Origin: Nelumbo lutea
Lineage: Eukaryota; Streptophyta; Magnoliopsida; Proteales; Nelumbonaceae
Assembly (NCBI GenBank): GCA_022828595.1
Contig: JAKGHH010000008.1
Span: forward strand, 3,036,728-3,100,727
Direction: 5' to 3'
DNA: 64,000 bases
Below the pieces are notes generated by a model. The model was not told the origin of the DNA. It made no database searches and was given only the letters and a program-made list of their open reading frames with translations. The position numbers and the translations under genes were made by a program. Each line of letters begins with the position of its first letter. The first letter of the stretch is position 1. This document shows positions 43,101 to 56,900 of the stretch, piece by piece.

Positions 43101-46100
43101 TCTGTTTCACTGCTCAACAACTTCTATCCAGTGTGTTGAATTTAGTAATTGTTGCTAGAACTCTTGTTCTCAAACAAGGAGGTTATAATTCTATCTCCTG
43201 TAGCACAAGCCATTGACTGATTGAGGCATTGTATGTTGGCAGTTTAATTCTCAAAAAGGGAAAAACATTCTATTATCAATTTATTTAGTTTTGGAAATAT
43301 ACAACTTATCTTCCTGGAGGATTATTAAAATCGGTGTTACTTTTTTTGCAGGAACACTTCAAACAAAGTGACCTATCCTTTGTATTTCGTTTACAGGTAA
43401 TATAAGAATTACCTTGCCCACGTTCTTTTACAATAACCTTTTCTGTCTATTTTCCTTTTTAATTATTTATATTAACTCTTGCCTATTAAGTTCCTCATGG
43501 GGTAGAACAAAACCCCATTGGACCTATAAACTAACAATGCAGATGAATGCAATGTTAAATTTTCTCTGCAGTCTTGGCATGTGCTTTGGGTGATTTGACT
43601 ATAAAGTAATTTTTGATTCAATTATCTTTCATGTCCATAACTGAAGCTTCCATAGTTGTCTTGATCTAAGGAGATTACTGGATTTATTGTTATACACTAG
43701 TATTACAGGCGTAAACAAGGGTGATACATGGGCTTGAACTCAATGACATATTGAGCATATTGTCAAAAGAGTGACACATGGGCTTGTAATCCACTTTTCC
43801 ATGATGAATATGGTGTGGGGGGAAGCGTATTAGGTGAAATTAGATGATACACTCAATTGTCTATTTAATGTACCCCATGGTTATCTTCCAATCAAGCTTC
43901 ACATTTGTACATTATGGAATTAAGGCATAATGTTATATGGTTCTGATAAGCTAAATTAATGGAGTTCATTGATGCCTGCGGAGGGCTAAACAATTGTGTA
44001 TAGACACCATAAGGCTATTATCTATGACTTTGAGGTGGTTATCCAAGAGGCTAGGATGGTGGTTACAGAGTTGGTTGTTAAAGGTTGACTAGCTTTGTAT
44101 AGGGCTAGTCATTTGAGGAGGAAGTTTACATGATCACTCTCCTTGGGTTTTCACTTTTAAGTTAAGAAGGGAAAGTTTGCAAGTTATGGAAAATTGGCAA
44201 TTTATGGGCTCAAGTAATCATTTAGAGCTCAGTTTGAGAGGTTTAGTTGGGCAATATTGGTGGTTGGAACTCACACAGAGTTATGTAGGTCATACTATGT
44301 TTATATGGAAAGTTGAATCATCTGCTATTGTCCTCATTGTGTATGTAGATTAAGTGGTAGTTGGTGATGCTAATGAGTAGAAATAGATTATAGATGCTAA
44401 AGAGTCTGAAATTGGAAGCAGCCTCTCTGTATATATAGGGGTAAGGCTGCACACATCTGTCCCTCCCCAGACCCTGCATTGGTGGGAGCCTTGTGCACTG
44501 GGCAGTCATTTTATGCCTAAGAGTCTGAGATTAAAGACATACCCTTTAGCATATTTCATGGGAACTGAAGTAGCATTGTCCAAGGAAGGGCTGGGAGAAG
44601 AAAATAATGTACACAGAGTGGTCCATTCTCAGTTAAGGAAACACATTAGGAAATGGGTAGATCTTTGTGGAGGGACAAAGAGAAAAGGCTAGGAATTCTG
44701 ACTTCAGAAGGTAGCTCCACCATCTCAAATCATTCCAGTAGCTATTTTTGCCACCATTGTGTCATAGAAAAGAGGTTTGAACAAGCAAAAATAGCTTTCC
44801 AAGGAGATGCTAGTGAAATCTTTACATTCAAATTTCAAACTTGCATTCCAACAAGTATTTATTAATCGATTATGCTTTTTATAATGGTGTTTTGTAATTG
44901 CTGTTTCTTATTGGGCTCTGGAGTGAGTTTTGTTTATTATTTTGGTATTTTTCTTAGGGTCTAGCTTGTTTATTTCCTATTAGTCTTTCTTCTTTCTCCT
45001 TGTGGGTTGGGTGGGGAGTTTTTGTTTGTTCCCTTAAAAGTTCATTGTCAATTGAAAAATGATTTCTAGTATCTTATAGCTATTGGGCTGTCAACATTTA
45101 GAGTTATCTAGCCATCCTTTCTAATCATAGGTACCCTGTGTAAGGGGGAGAGTTGAACTAGTCATAGAGACTATAAATATTAATCATTTGAGCAAATGCA
45201 AGTCTTTGTTTTTTCGAAGTATGTGATGTTTTCCCTGACTTCTTTTTGGTCCTTTTTGGGCTCTAAGGGTGTTGTTCGGTAATTAGGTTGTCACAAGGAT
45301 TGTGGATAGGGACCAACAAGTCTTTCTTTTGATCGAAGAAAGTACTAGGGGTCTAGGGTTGCCACATAGTTCTAAAGTGGCTTAACAAAGCCTAATGGAG
45401 AAACCTACCTATCAATTAAAAAATTAAAAGAAAAAAGCCTAAAGGAGAAACTGAGGGTGGATTTGAGCTGAGCTGAGTTGAATATCTAGCTATTTGAGCT
45501 CTGCTTGGCAGAAAAATATCAGGCTTGATTTTGGGCTCAAGCTTGATTCGAGCTAGAGGCATGAGCTTGAATTGGGCTCAACTCAAAAGCTTGTTTGTTC
45601 AAACTCGACTTTTGGCTTGAGCTCGATAGTGTTCCAAGCTTCATATAAGAATAAAAAATATAAATTATATGTATATATAATTATACATATAAAAATTATT
45701 TATTATTATATATAATTAAAAATATTATATATAGTATAAGCTCGATTAGGCTCGTGAGCCCCATGAACTGAGCTTCATTAGGCTCGAGCTCAGCTCAATT
45801 AGCAAATGAGTCTACATTGTTGGGATCGAGCTTGGCTCGAAGCTCTGTTTAAATTGAACATGGCACATTGAGGCACATTGAGGCAAATTTCTAGTTCTGT
45901 TTTCTTATGATCCTGAGATCTTATTATTTCAATAAATACCTAGTGTTATTTTTTCTTTCCATTTTATGTATTATGATCAGTTCTATGAATTCATCTTTTG
46001 TGGTTATGATTTTATGGTTTTTTTTATTTATATGATCTGATTGGTCTTTTCATGAAGCAATTCTTATTTCAAATCTTCTTTCCCTTAGGTGGCTGATGAT

Positions 46101-47906
46101 TCTACCTTATACGGATGCTGTGTGCTAGTTGAAGAACTTGTGCAGAGACCTTCAGGGCTGGTTTCTGTAATTTCTGACAAGCAAACTTTCTCATTGTGTT
46201 TAAGCCGTCATATCTTGACGACCACTCGTTGTTATTGCATTCTGTCAAGGCTTCCGTTCTTTGATTTGCATTTTGGCGTACTAAATAGGTGCGCTAATTG
46301 TTCCTTAAGAAATTCTGCTGATCAATGTTAGTTTTCTTATAAAAATCTTTTCTCATTCTACTTTCTCTAAGATCTTTTAAGAGTATTTCCTATGATAAAT
46401 ACCATGACTTCTTCCTTTTTTAACAAAAAAGAAAAAAAGAATTCTTGTATGGGAATGGTAGGAGAATCAAGGCATAAGTGGCAGGTGAATAAACCTTAAT
46501 GAGATAGAGAGACTTCTAGATATAAGCCTAAATATATATTTTGATCAATAATATTGTTTCACATCAGCAAATGAAAGTAAAAAGTAGAAATCTATAACAA
46601 GGAATAGCTGAGAAGGTAATTCCTGTCCTCTTTATGATCTTGTCACTAATCAGGAAAAAAAAAGAAAAGGTAAGGTAGACAAAGGCTGGCTCACCAACAA
46701 GTACCAAAAGACTAGCTTCTCATAGCTGGTCCATAATATAGACCTTTTTGATTTACACCTTTTGTTATGGAGTCTGCAGTTGATTTAGCTGATCTGAAGT
46801 CTGATTCCATTTGAATGAGTTTTCCATTCCTTATTTTTGGAGGTAATGAGTTTCCATTCTTGATACTCAAGATCTGCCTCGATAGAACCTAATGTAGTGT
46901 CTTAAGGCCCTAGGGCCCTCTCCACCCTCTATTGTCCATCTGAATGATACTTGGCAATCACCTCACACCTCCAAAGATAATGCCACCAAGTGCAGATGGT
47001 TACTTCAATTTTTGTATATGTCATTGTGTCTTGCTCTCAATCGAATCCTTATTACCAGAGGAACTTGGGTAAAATATAAGCATGTTGCCTTTGTGGTTTC
47101 TTAAGGCTCCCTCCACACCTGAGGTCTTTGGTTCTGGATAGAACATCCACTATAGTCAAGCTTCATGGAGCCTAAGGGATGCACAAACCACTTTTGTGGG
47201 CCACCTCTCTCGTGTTGGAAATGGGGGCGCAATGTGCCAGTATCTCAGTGTCATGTGAATTCTTCTCTTATGTAGAGCCAATATGCTCTTATTCAGTCAT
47301 CGACCATAACTTTTCAACTTTGCTTCTTATGTCAAAAAATCCTAACGGTCCTTTCTTCCCATATGAACCATGTCACTATTGCTTTTAAACATCTAGCTGC
47401 CATCTTCCCTAACATTACTCTTTGGGAGAAGAATGAATGGCTGAAAATTCTCTTTAGATTGGTAGGCTGTGCCAACTTGGCACTAAACAAAGAAAAAGGG
47501 ATGCTCACCAATGACATAAGAACTAGGGGTGGATTTGAGCCGAGTTGAGCTGAATATCTAGCTATTCGAGCTCGGCCCGCCAATAGACAATGAGGCTTGA
47601 GCTCGAGCTTAATTCGAGCTAGATACTTGAGCTCAAATTTAGCTCGAGTCAAAAGCTCTTAAATTCGAGGTCGGCTCGGCTTGAGCTTGATTATGAGCCA
47701 AACATTTTATAAAAATAAAAATATTATACATATAAAAATTATTGTTATTTGGCAAATAAAAATTAAAAATTATAAAAACTAGTTATTATATATATAAAAA
47801 ACAAAAATTTGTATATATAAAATTTTTATTTTTTATTTATATATATTATTTTTATATCTATTATATACATATATCTATATCTATATATATATATATATAT
47901 GTATAT

Positions 47907-47955
<49 letters not shown>

Positions 47956-50900
47956 ATGGAGTCATGGGGCGGAAGAAGAAGAAGATGATGATGATGAGTG
48001 GAGAAAGGGAGGACTGAGGAGTATAGGGGCGGAGCCCCTGTTTTTTCAAAAAAAAAAAAAAAAAAAAGAAAAAATGTCTGAGTTGAGAAGAGAGAACTCA
48101 AGACTGATTCGACTGAAATCTGGAAAAATAAAAATATTAATAAATTAAAAAAATAAATTTTAGATGAATGTGGGCGCCTGCCTTGTATGTAGGTGCCCGC
48201 TTAAGTCTCTGGGGGGGCGCCTAATAGGCAAAACTTGTGGCATTTGGGCGAGGCAACCATGAAAAACCGCCTAGTCGCCTAGGCGAATCCTAGGCTATGT
48301 ATGTATGTATGTATATATATATATATGCGTGTATACATGTATATATGTAAAAGCTCAATTAGGCTTGCAAGCCACACGAGCCGAGCTTGATTGGGCTTGA
48401 GCTCGGCTCGTTAGAAAATGAGCCTATATATTGGGCTCGAGCTCGGCTTGAAGCTCATTTTAGACCGAGCTGAATTGAGCTTTTCACAAGCTGAGCTTGA
48501 ATAGCTCGGCTCGTGGCAACCCCTAATAAGAACAAGAGATTAGTAAGTAAAAGATGTTCTCACTGCTTGTCTTGCGAAGGGGAGCAGATATTGGTGAATG
48601 GGATCAGATGGTATTCCTATTTTGAAGAACATAATGAGTGTTGATTTTCAGGTGCATCACCTCACAAGTGAGAGTTACCAGGTGTTTTTTCTGTTTGTTC
48701 TCCTGTAGTGTTTGTGGTCAAAGAAATTTGGAGGGACAACCATCTATCCTGGTTAGGGGTGCAAGCAGGTACTTGACTTGAAGAATTTGCATTGCATTGC
48801 ATTGGGCTTGGGTCTTCAAGCCTGGCCCATTGAAGTTTTAACTAATGGTCAACCAAGTCCGCCCAAGTTGCATCTCTAATCCTAGTGTGTCAAAGGCCAT
48901 TACCGAATGTTGGTCCCAGCTATCTGGGGTCTTGGGAGAGGTAGACTGGATATGGTCCTAACCTTGGGCATTTTTTGCACAAAGTGGACACTCTTGAACT
49001 TGAACCTGCATTCTCACACTTGTCAGCCTGAGATTTTACCATTACACCAAGTAATGGCCCCTTGCAGGGAGAATATTGAAAGTGTTCTCTGGAGTTGCTT
49101 GAAACTGAGAGAAGCTGGTGCGGATTTGGGGATGACTTTTTGGAGTCTTGGTGGTGGGAACACACAAGCATGGTCTCTTTATGTTATTTAAAATAATTAA
49201 AATGCATATGTTGCTTAACCTGACAATGATTTTTTTTTGAGAATGCAACCTGACTATAATATTTAACTTCTTTTCATCAGTACAATCTGAATGTGCAGAA
49301 GTAACTAAAATATGTGATAAACAACACTTAAGCCTGAATATAAAGTAAAGATGCATCTGTATATCTTCTGGGTAATCTTTAAAATTGAGCATCCAAACTC
49401 TCTTATTAGTAGTTCTTGTTTCTTTAGGACTTCCAACTACCCAACTTCCATTTTATTTTATTTTTTGTTCTTGAGATATTTGTGTTTTCCTGTAGCATCT
49501 TCACTGAAGAAAGGTTGGAACGGTTAACAAAAAGTATTGGTATATTAGATTTGGAATCGTTGGAGACTTTTGGCAAAGAAGACTCACAGGAAAAGCCTGA
49601 CAAAAACTTGCCAAAGGACAACCATGTGGAGGACATTCCAAATGGACCAACTGACACTTCTGAAATAAGTACCGGAGGTTCTACTTCTAGCAAAACTGCA
49701 GAGGATGGGAAATATTTGGAGCATCAAATCCTTGAAGGGCAGAATGACTTATCGAGTGAAGGAGTCCATTTTGATGCTGTTTTCCCAATAAATTCTGAAG
49801 TGGTGATATTTATACCTGAAGAGAGACAAGTTGTTGAAATGCAGATCTCTGATGCTCATGCTATCTCCATTGATGAGTCCATGAGAGAGGAGCAAAATAT
49901 TGAAAGGCATTTACCAGAGGCTGTTCTGCCACTTTTGCGTTTTCATCAATATGAAAGCTCTGAATCTTCCATCAGGTATATAATTTCTCTGTTGTTGGTG
50001 TAATTGAACTAGTGCTTCTAGTTTGTGTATTCTGAGATTTTACTGTTGGGGAAATTTCATCATGAAATTGAAATTTCAATGTAATGAAAGCTGTGTTTCG
50101 AAGATGATGTAGAAATGCTTTCTAATGCATTTTTCAAGCTGAAGCTGGCCTGCTGGTAGGGTGGTGATTCTTGAACCAATCTTGTGGCACATCCCCAGCC
50201 CCTCTTTCCCCTTCTTTCTGAAATTGGTTGTGTGATGTATTAAAACTTCTGATTCTCATGATCTAGATGCCATTCTCTGCCTGTACCTGCCTTCAGGCCA
50301 ACCAAATCCAACTCAATTAAGATTCTATCTGGTTTCAAGCATGTAATAAGCTATTTTACATGGATTCAGGTGTGGGAATGACGGAATGTATCTAGGAGTT
50401 GGATTTGTCTGAAGGATATGGAGACTTGGCTAAAACTAATCTTCAAATTAGTACTAACATACAAACACGTCATGCATTGGATGATAAATATTAAATTTCA
50501 ATCATGTAAATAACGTGTTTTTAATTTAGATACATTTGATTATTGACATCCAGAGAAAAAAAAGTAACAACAACATTGGAAAGATGACAAATCGAATTGT
50601 AACATGACAGTTAAAAGAACCATAACATAATGATGCATTTAGAGAAAAAAAATGAGGGTCTTTTTATGAGCTGGTTGGAGGAGCCAATTCAAATTCAACT
50701 CGGTGAATTGAAAAACAGTGTGTCAACCAAGGAAAGTTGGTGGTCTAGGTGTCAGAAATATTAAATTTGTTAAACAAGACCCTACTTGGTAAATGGTGCT
50801 GGAGATTCAGTAAAGAAAGAAGCAGCCTCTGGAGAAGGATCATTGTGAATAATTATGGGTTGACAAGCCTTGATTGGGATTTGGTCCTTTCCCCAAGGGG

Positions 50901-53900
50901 GTGTGCTCTTTGGAGCCATATTGTTACTGTTCTTCCTGATTTCTTGAAGGACATCAGGTACAAGGTTGGTGTAGGAAACTGTGGACCCCACATTAAGTGT
51001 ATTCGTGTTACACCCTGAGATGTACTTGGATTTAAATTGATTAGGATCAGCTTTCGTAGTAGGATTGGTTTTATTCTATCTTATCTAGGATTAGTTTTAT
51101 TTTAATCTTATCTTTTATTGCTATGTAAGCATTAAAGTTCTTTTACAATTAGAAAACTATGTATATAAATTAAGGAGTGGGGCCGCTGTTTTAAACACAC
51201 CAACCACTCTCTTCTTTCTAAAACCTCTCCACGAGTTCTCCCTCTTCATCTCTCTTCTTTTTCTTCTCATCTTCTCTCTTCCTTTCTTTATTCTCTGTTC
51301 AAAACCTAAGAGTTATTTGTAGTCTTGTACGACTACTGTTGGCAAAGCCAATCATATCAAATTCTGGTATGATAAATGATATGGGGATTTTGCTCTCTGT
51401 GAAAGGGTTCCCTCTCCTTTTGATATTGCCCAAGATAAGGAAGCTGTAGTTGAAGATTGCTTTGATTTGGTGAATGGTGAAGTGATTTGGGGTCCTACTT
51501 TTAGAAGAAATCTCAATGATTGGGAAATCAATCACTGTCTGAGTTGTTAAGCCTCATTTAAAGTATAAAGCCTAACCCTCAAACTGATGATGAGAAAATT
51601 TGGTCATGGGAGACTTCAGGCAAGTATTCAACTCAGCGGACATGACCAAACTGGTGTACTTCTCTCGTGTTGATGCCACTATACACCAATCTCTAGGATG
51701 CCATCCATGGTGACCGTAGAAAACTCCTTCCTGGTCTTCACCCAATAAATTATTTATGATCTTTATCAAACTTATTATGTTCCCCAATTGAGACTTATTA
51801 AGAAATGTTTTGTGTTTTCATTTGTCCCGTATGGTCCATAGAGTTGCTGCCTGCATGCATCTTCAAAGGATATCCTACCTTTTACTCCTAAGGCAGAAAA
51901 TAGAAGGTTGAAAAGAATAAGCCTCTGTCTTCTGAAGGATTCCATCTAGTACTGAATAGGGCAAAGAAATGTTCCCAAATACTGGTAGATACAGAACAGG
52001 GTATTAGTAAGTGTAAGCTTGTTGCACAACTTGCTTTGTGATCACTAACAAATCCGAGTTTTGTTAAGAACAACTTGCCTTTGTGCTTAAAATTTGGGAG
52101 TTGCCTCCCTTGAGGCAACCAAAGAAAAGGAGGAAAGTGCTTTGGAAGGCTACTAAGGCAGCAATTTGCTCGGTGGTGTGGGAAGAGAGGAATAGTAGAA
52201 TCTTTTTGGAGAAGAGTAGGACCTTGTTGGAAGTGATAGGCAGTATAAAAATAATGGTAGCCTTTTGGGCGAAGACATTAGACATCTTCAAAACCTTCTC
52301 AGTAACAGAGTTATCAAGGGCTTGGACTGAAATAGCACATTCATCAAGAGTAAAAGACAGAGTTTGTATGGAGTGGAAACCCCCAACAGGTGATAAAGTA
52401 AAACCAAATTTTGATGGGAGTTCCCTCGGAAACCTGGGTATGGATGGAATAGGAGGGGACTGGGGTCATCAGAAACTCAGAGAGGAGGATTGTGGCAATG
52501 TTTTGGGGGCCAATTAATTTGGGAAACTGTTTGAAGGCTGAACTGTTGGCTCTTTCGCAAGGTCTTAAGCTAGCTAAACAGCTCAGTTTTAGAATTATTG
52601 AGGTGGAAGGAGACTCACAAGTGATCATCTCATGGGCAAAATCTAACAGGTGTATCCCTTGGACCCTACAACACATGCTAAGAGAAGTGGAAAAGCTTGC
52701 AAGAGAATTAGAGGTTGAATTCAAATGGATTAGTAGGAATGCAAATGGGTTAGTTGACTCGTTAGCAAAACAAGGAGTTATGAGGCAAGAATTGCTTTGG
52801 GCATCCATGTTGCTTGGGTTAAAAAGGGATTGATACTACAGAGAATATTGTTCATTCATCCTAATAAATATCTTCTTAGAAAGCAATTAAAATTATAAAA
52901 TATTACTTTTTATATGAGAATTAGGAATTTAAGACCCTAACATGGACTTGTTTGGGCTTGCCTCGAGAGGCGTGGCATGGGGTAAGGGGGCAGAGCCCTC
53001 GGCCTAGCCGCTAGGTTAAAAAAAGCAAAAAAACATGGAATTTTCAAAAGGCACACACCTGGGCTGAGGTGCAAGGCCTTTTGAAAGGGCTGTGCCTAGG
53101 ACCTAGGCAAGGCACATACCCTAAAATGAGCCTCACTTGTGCGCCTAGGCGCGCCTTTTACATTTTACCTGTCACAATATAATTATCAATCATTCCATTT
53201 TTTGGTTAAAAAAATAAAAAAGTCAAAATAATTGTGACTTTGTCTATAGGATATGGTTACCTGTATAAGTGCTTAAATGTTTATCTTAGAACATTCAAGT
53301 TGTTGTGTTGCTTGGCCAGGGGAGGAAGTAGGAACTATGATGATTGAATTGCCTTGTTGGGGGGTCATTGCTATAGCCCTATGCATCACAAGGACCTAGA
53401 TGTGTGACTTGAAGTATACACTTAATTTGATTCTGTCTTTTCTAGTTCTAGTGTTTTCCATTCATCTGATTCTATCCTTTCTAGTTTTTGGCCATGTTTG
53501 GGAGTGCTTATGTTAAAAATAAGTGCTTAAAACAAGTGCTTATTTGAATAGCACTTATTTGCATTTGGCACCCAAACTTTATCAAGTGCTTATTAAAAAA
53601 AAATACACTTATTTTATATTTGGCGTTTGGCAGTCTTTTTCTCCTATAAGCACTTAAATAAGCATTTTGACTATTTTATCCTTCATTTTCTTTCAAAATT
53701 TACAAAAGCACTTTTTTAAAAGTACTTTACAAGAAACTTTTATGGAAGTACTTTTATAGAATCGCTTTTACGAAAGCACTTTTACAAAATTCAACTAGGG
53801 ATAGTTTCATAAGTGTATTTTAAAATTCAACTAAGGATAATTTTGGAAGAAAAAAATTGAATAAGTGCTTATTGTATAAGCACTTAAAAAAGCTGGAAAT

Positions 53901-56900
53901 TTGGGCTTAAAAAATAAGCCCTTATTTTTAAAATAAACATTTATTTCAGGCCTTTATCCCAAACACCAATAAGTGCTTAATGGTGTGGTCCCAGCCCAAA
54001 TAAGCACTCCCAAACATGGCCTTAGTGTTCTATATTCATCCATTTTAACATGTATATCTCTGTCAGGTTCGGGGACTTGGAGGAAGCAAATTTGCTTCCC
54101 TTTCTTTTTTGCTTTTTTTTGAGAAAGCCTAACTTAAGCTTAAGTTTGATGGGTTACTTCAAACTCAAGTTTAATGGTAGTAGTGTGGGTAATCCAGGGC
54201 CTTCTGGAATAGGGGGAGTCACGAGGGATGAAAAAGGGAATGTGATTGCTATGTTCTCTGGCCCAATTGGAGTCGGGGGCTCATTGAGGGCTGAGATTTT
54301 AGCAGCTTTGGAAGGGGTTCAAAGGGATAAAGATCTGCACATAAACAAACTGTTCATAGAAGGTGACTCCGAGACTGTAGTGAGCTGGTTAAATGAAGAC
54401 AATTCAAAACTCTGGAGCTACAGCAATGAATAGAGGAAATTTAACTGGCTGACCAAGGACATGGAAGTTCGATGCACTTGGGTAAAGAGAAGTGCGAATG
54501 CTTTTGCAGATGGGTTAGCTAGGCAAGGGGTGAATAGGAATTCGGTTTTTTGGGACCAATTGTAATTGTTCTTGTATTTTGTGTGTTTAGTGACAGCTAT
54601 GGGGAGTTAAAATAATTTAACTCCCCTTCCTTGTATTATTTTCCCTAATCTTTTAATGAAATCTCTGTTGTTGATAAAAAACAATATGGGCACTTAAGGG
54701 ATGGGAGGAGTAATAAGGGATGAAGAGGGGAATGTAAAAGCAATATACTTTGGACCAATTTAAGGAAGGAGATTCTATAAGGGCTAAGTGGTTGGTGGTT
54801 CTGCAGAGGGGTTTAACTAGCTCATGAGATGAATGTTGAGAAACTAGTTATTGAGGGAGACTCTAGGTGGTCCTGGTTGAGGAATAGGGAGATGGCCATG
54901 TGGATATTTGGAAACGAGGTGAGAAAATAGGGATGGCTAATAAGAAACATGCATATGAAAATTCTTTGAACCCCTCAGGGCTGAAGTTTTAGCTTTCCTC
55001 CAGTTCCAAGGGCTAAGATTGGCGAAACAACTGGGCCTCCAACAGATTGAAGTGGGGGGGGGGGAGTCAAAACTGGTGATAGGGTGGTTACTAACAGGAA
55101 TCATGAGAATTTCGGTCCACAGGCTGGCCTTGAGGGAGATTAGAAGCTTGTCAAGGGAGCTAGGTGCAACTGTAAGATGGGTTAGAAGATCAACAAATGG
55201 TTCGGGCTGTTCGGCTGATACACTGGCCAAACAAGAGACATTTAGGGGTTAGTCCCTTTTTATGGGGACCGACCTGAGTATTCTCTTAATCTATCTTAAT
55301 AAAAGTTGCCGTTTCTTATTAAAAAAAATCTTTGGACCCCAAGATTGGCTAACACTTGGGCAGATTGTTTAGCTAAGCAAGGGGTGAACAGAAACCACTT
55401 GTTTTGGGCAAAGTTGTAAATTTTACCTGTAAATATTGGGTCGGGAGGGATAGCGTTGCTCTGCTCTCAGCTTTTTACTATAACTTTGTGTTTTTAATAA
55501 AATTGATTTCATTTATTGCTGATAAAAAAAGGAGCACTTAAGCTACTGGAGGAAACTCTTCTAGTGGGGTACTTGCATAATGCAGCAGTCACACTATGAA
55601 GGCCACCTTGGAGGGAGTTGATAGGGGGGGGGGAGCTGCTTTCTTTACTTCATGGGTTCTCATTATCTGTCTTTTTAGGCTGTGAGGCCTTCATACATGT
55701 TTGGGCTGGGGCTGCCTTTGGCACATTTTTTGGTTGCTGGAGGCTTCTATCTTGTACTTCATTATGTACATGTATTCATGCATTTGTACATGCATGCGCA
55801 TCCATGTGTAAGTTGCAACATACCTACATGAAGGAAAAAAATGACATAATGCATACATGATGGAAAAATAACTAAGAAAGTGGGAAAATTAGATATGGTT
55901 TAGAGCTAGTTTAATTTTTAATTGATCATAAAGGGAACTTATCTGTTTTTGCATCTTTTGTACCTTATTGGATTAACTCAACTCAACTCAGCCTTAATCC
56001 CAACTTTTTAGTGTTGACTACATGAATCCTGTTGTGCTCTATCAAGAACCATGTTTTCTGTAATACATGTATGTTTTACTGAGCAATATGACCTAGAAAT
56101 ATTTATATTCTTAATCTGTGCATAAGTTGTTGGAACCATAACATTAGATATAAAACATAACATTAGAAATATTGTATATCTTCCATGCAAAATATTTGCA
56201 TGAATACAGTAATGTCTTGACACAATCCAAGTATGATAGAAAGTATGCATCTTTGACCTGTTTTATAACTCTTTCTTGGCCGTGTTTGACCTTCTCTGTA
56301 TACCTGGCTTTTACACCATTCTCTTTTAATAAAATTTTCAGTTATTCATTAGAAAACATATAGATTTGATAGCCTATGCTGTATCCCATATCATTCAAAT
56401 TTTGGATACTTCTTTTCAAGAGTTGATTTGATAAACTATAATTCCCTCATCGTGTATACAAGTAACAAGGCTTTTTTTTTTTTTTTCCGTCTGTGTGTTT
56501 GTGTGAAAAGAAGGTAATTTTATTCCTGAAATAAAACATACAACAGGGGAGGCACCAGGACAAACCTCCCCAGAAAATACAACTTCAAGTGTCCCATAGA
56601 CTAACTAAATCTAGAATAAAAAACATGTTCTGATTACTAAACTCAGGCAGGACCAATAGCCAAGAAGCTAACCTAGCAACAATAGAATGGATCGACATCT
56701 CAGGACTTTTAAATTGATTTCTCAAGACTCTCTTATTCCTTTCTGACCAAATGGCACTGATCACTGCTGCTGGAATAGACCTCCAAATGTGCCTCTTTTA
56801 GATATGCCCAGAAAATACCAGCTTTGTAACAGTGCCTGTATTGATCCTGGCATCACCCAGCAAATACCCACTGTTTGTAAGAAATGTGACCATATTCTCC

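Larger units (their letters stand above)
50690..52840 (+). pseudogene. L1-type LINE remnant, interrupted, DENN intron 7
   Basis: Plus-strand pieces in order: [20 protein letters not shown] and [12 protein letters not shown] (50750-50979); [15 protein letters not shown] and [11 protein letters not shown] (51350-51640); [13 protein letters not shown] and an RNase H domain ([54 protein letters not shown]) at 52160-52835 across a frameshift. An LTR-like insertion (50980-51344) and an inverted LINE piece (51650-52085) interrupt it. Confidence 0.82.

Noticed and set aside
48907..49392. 94-codon plus-strand and 116-codon minus-strand frames
   Set aside because: They overlap each other in DENN intron 6 and contain no domain I recognise.
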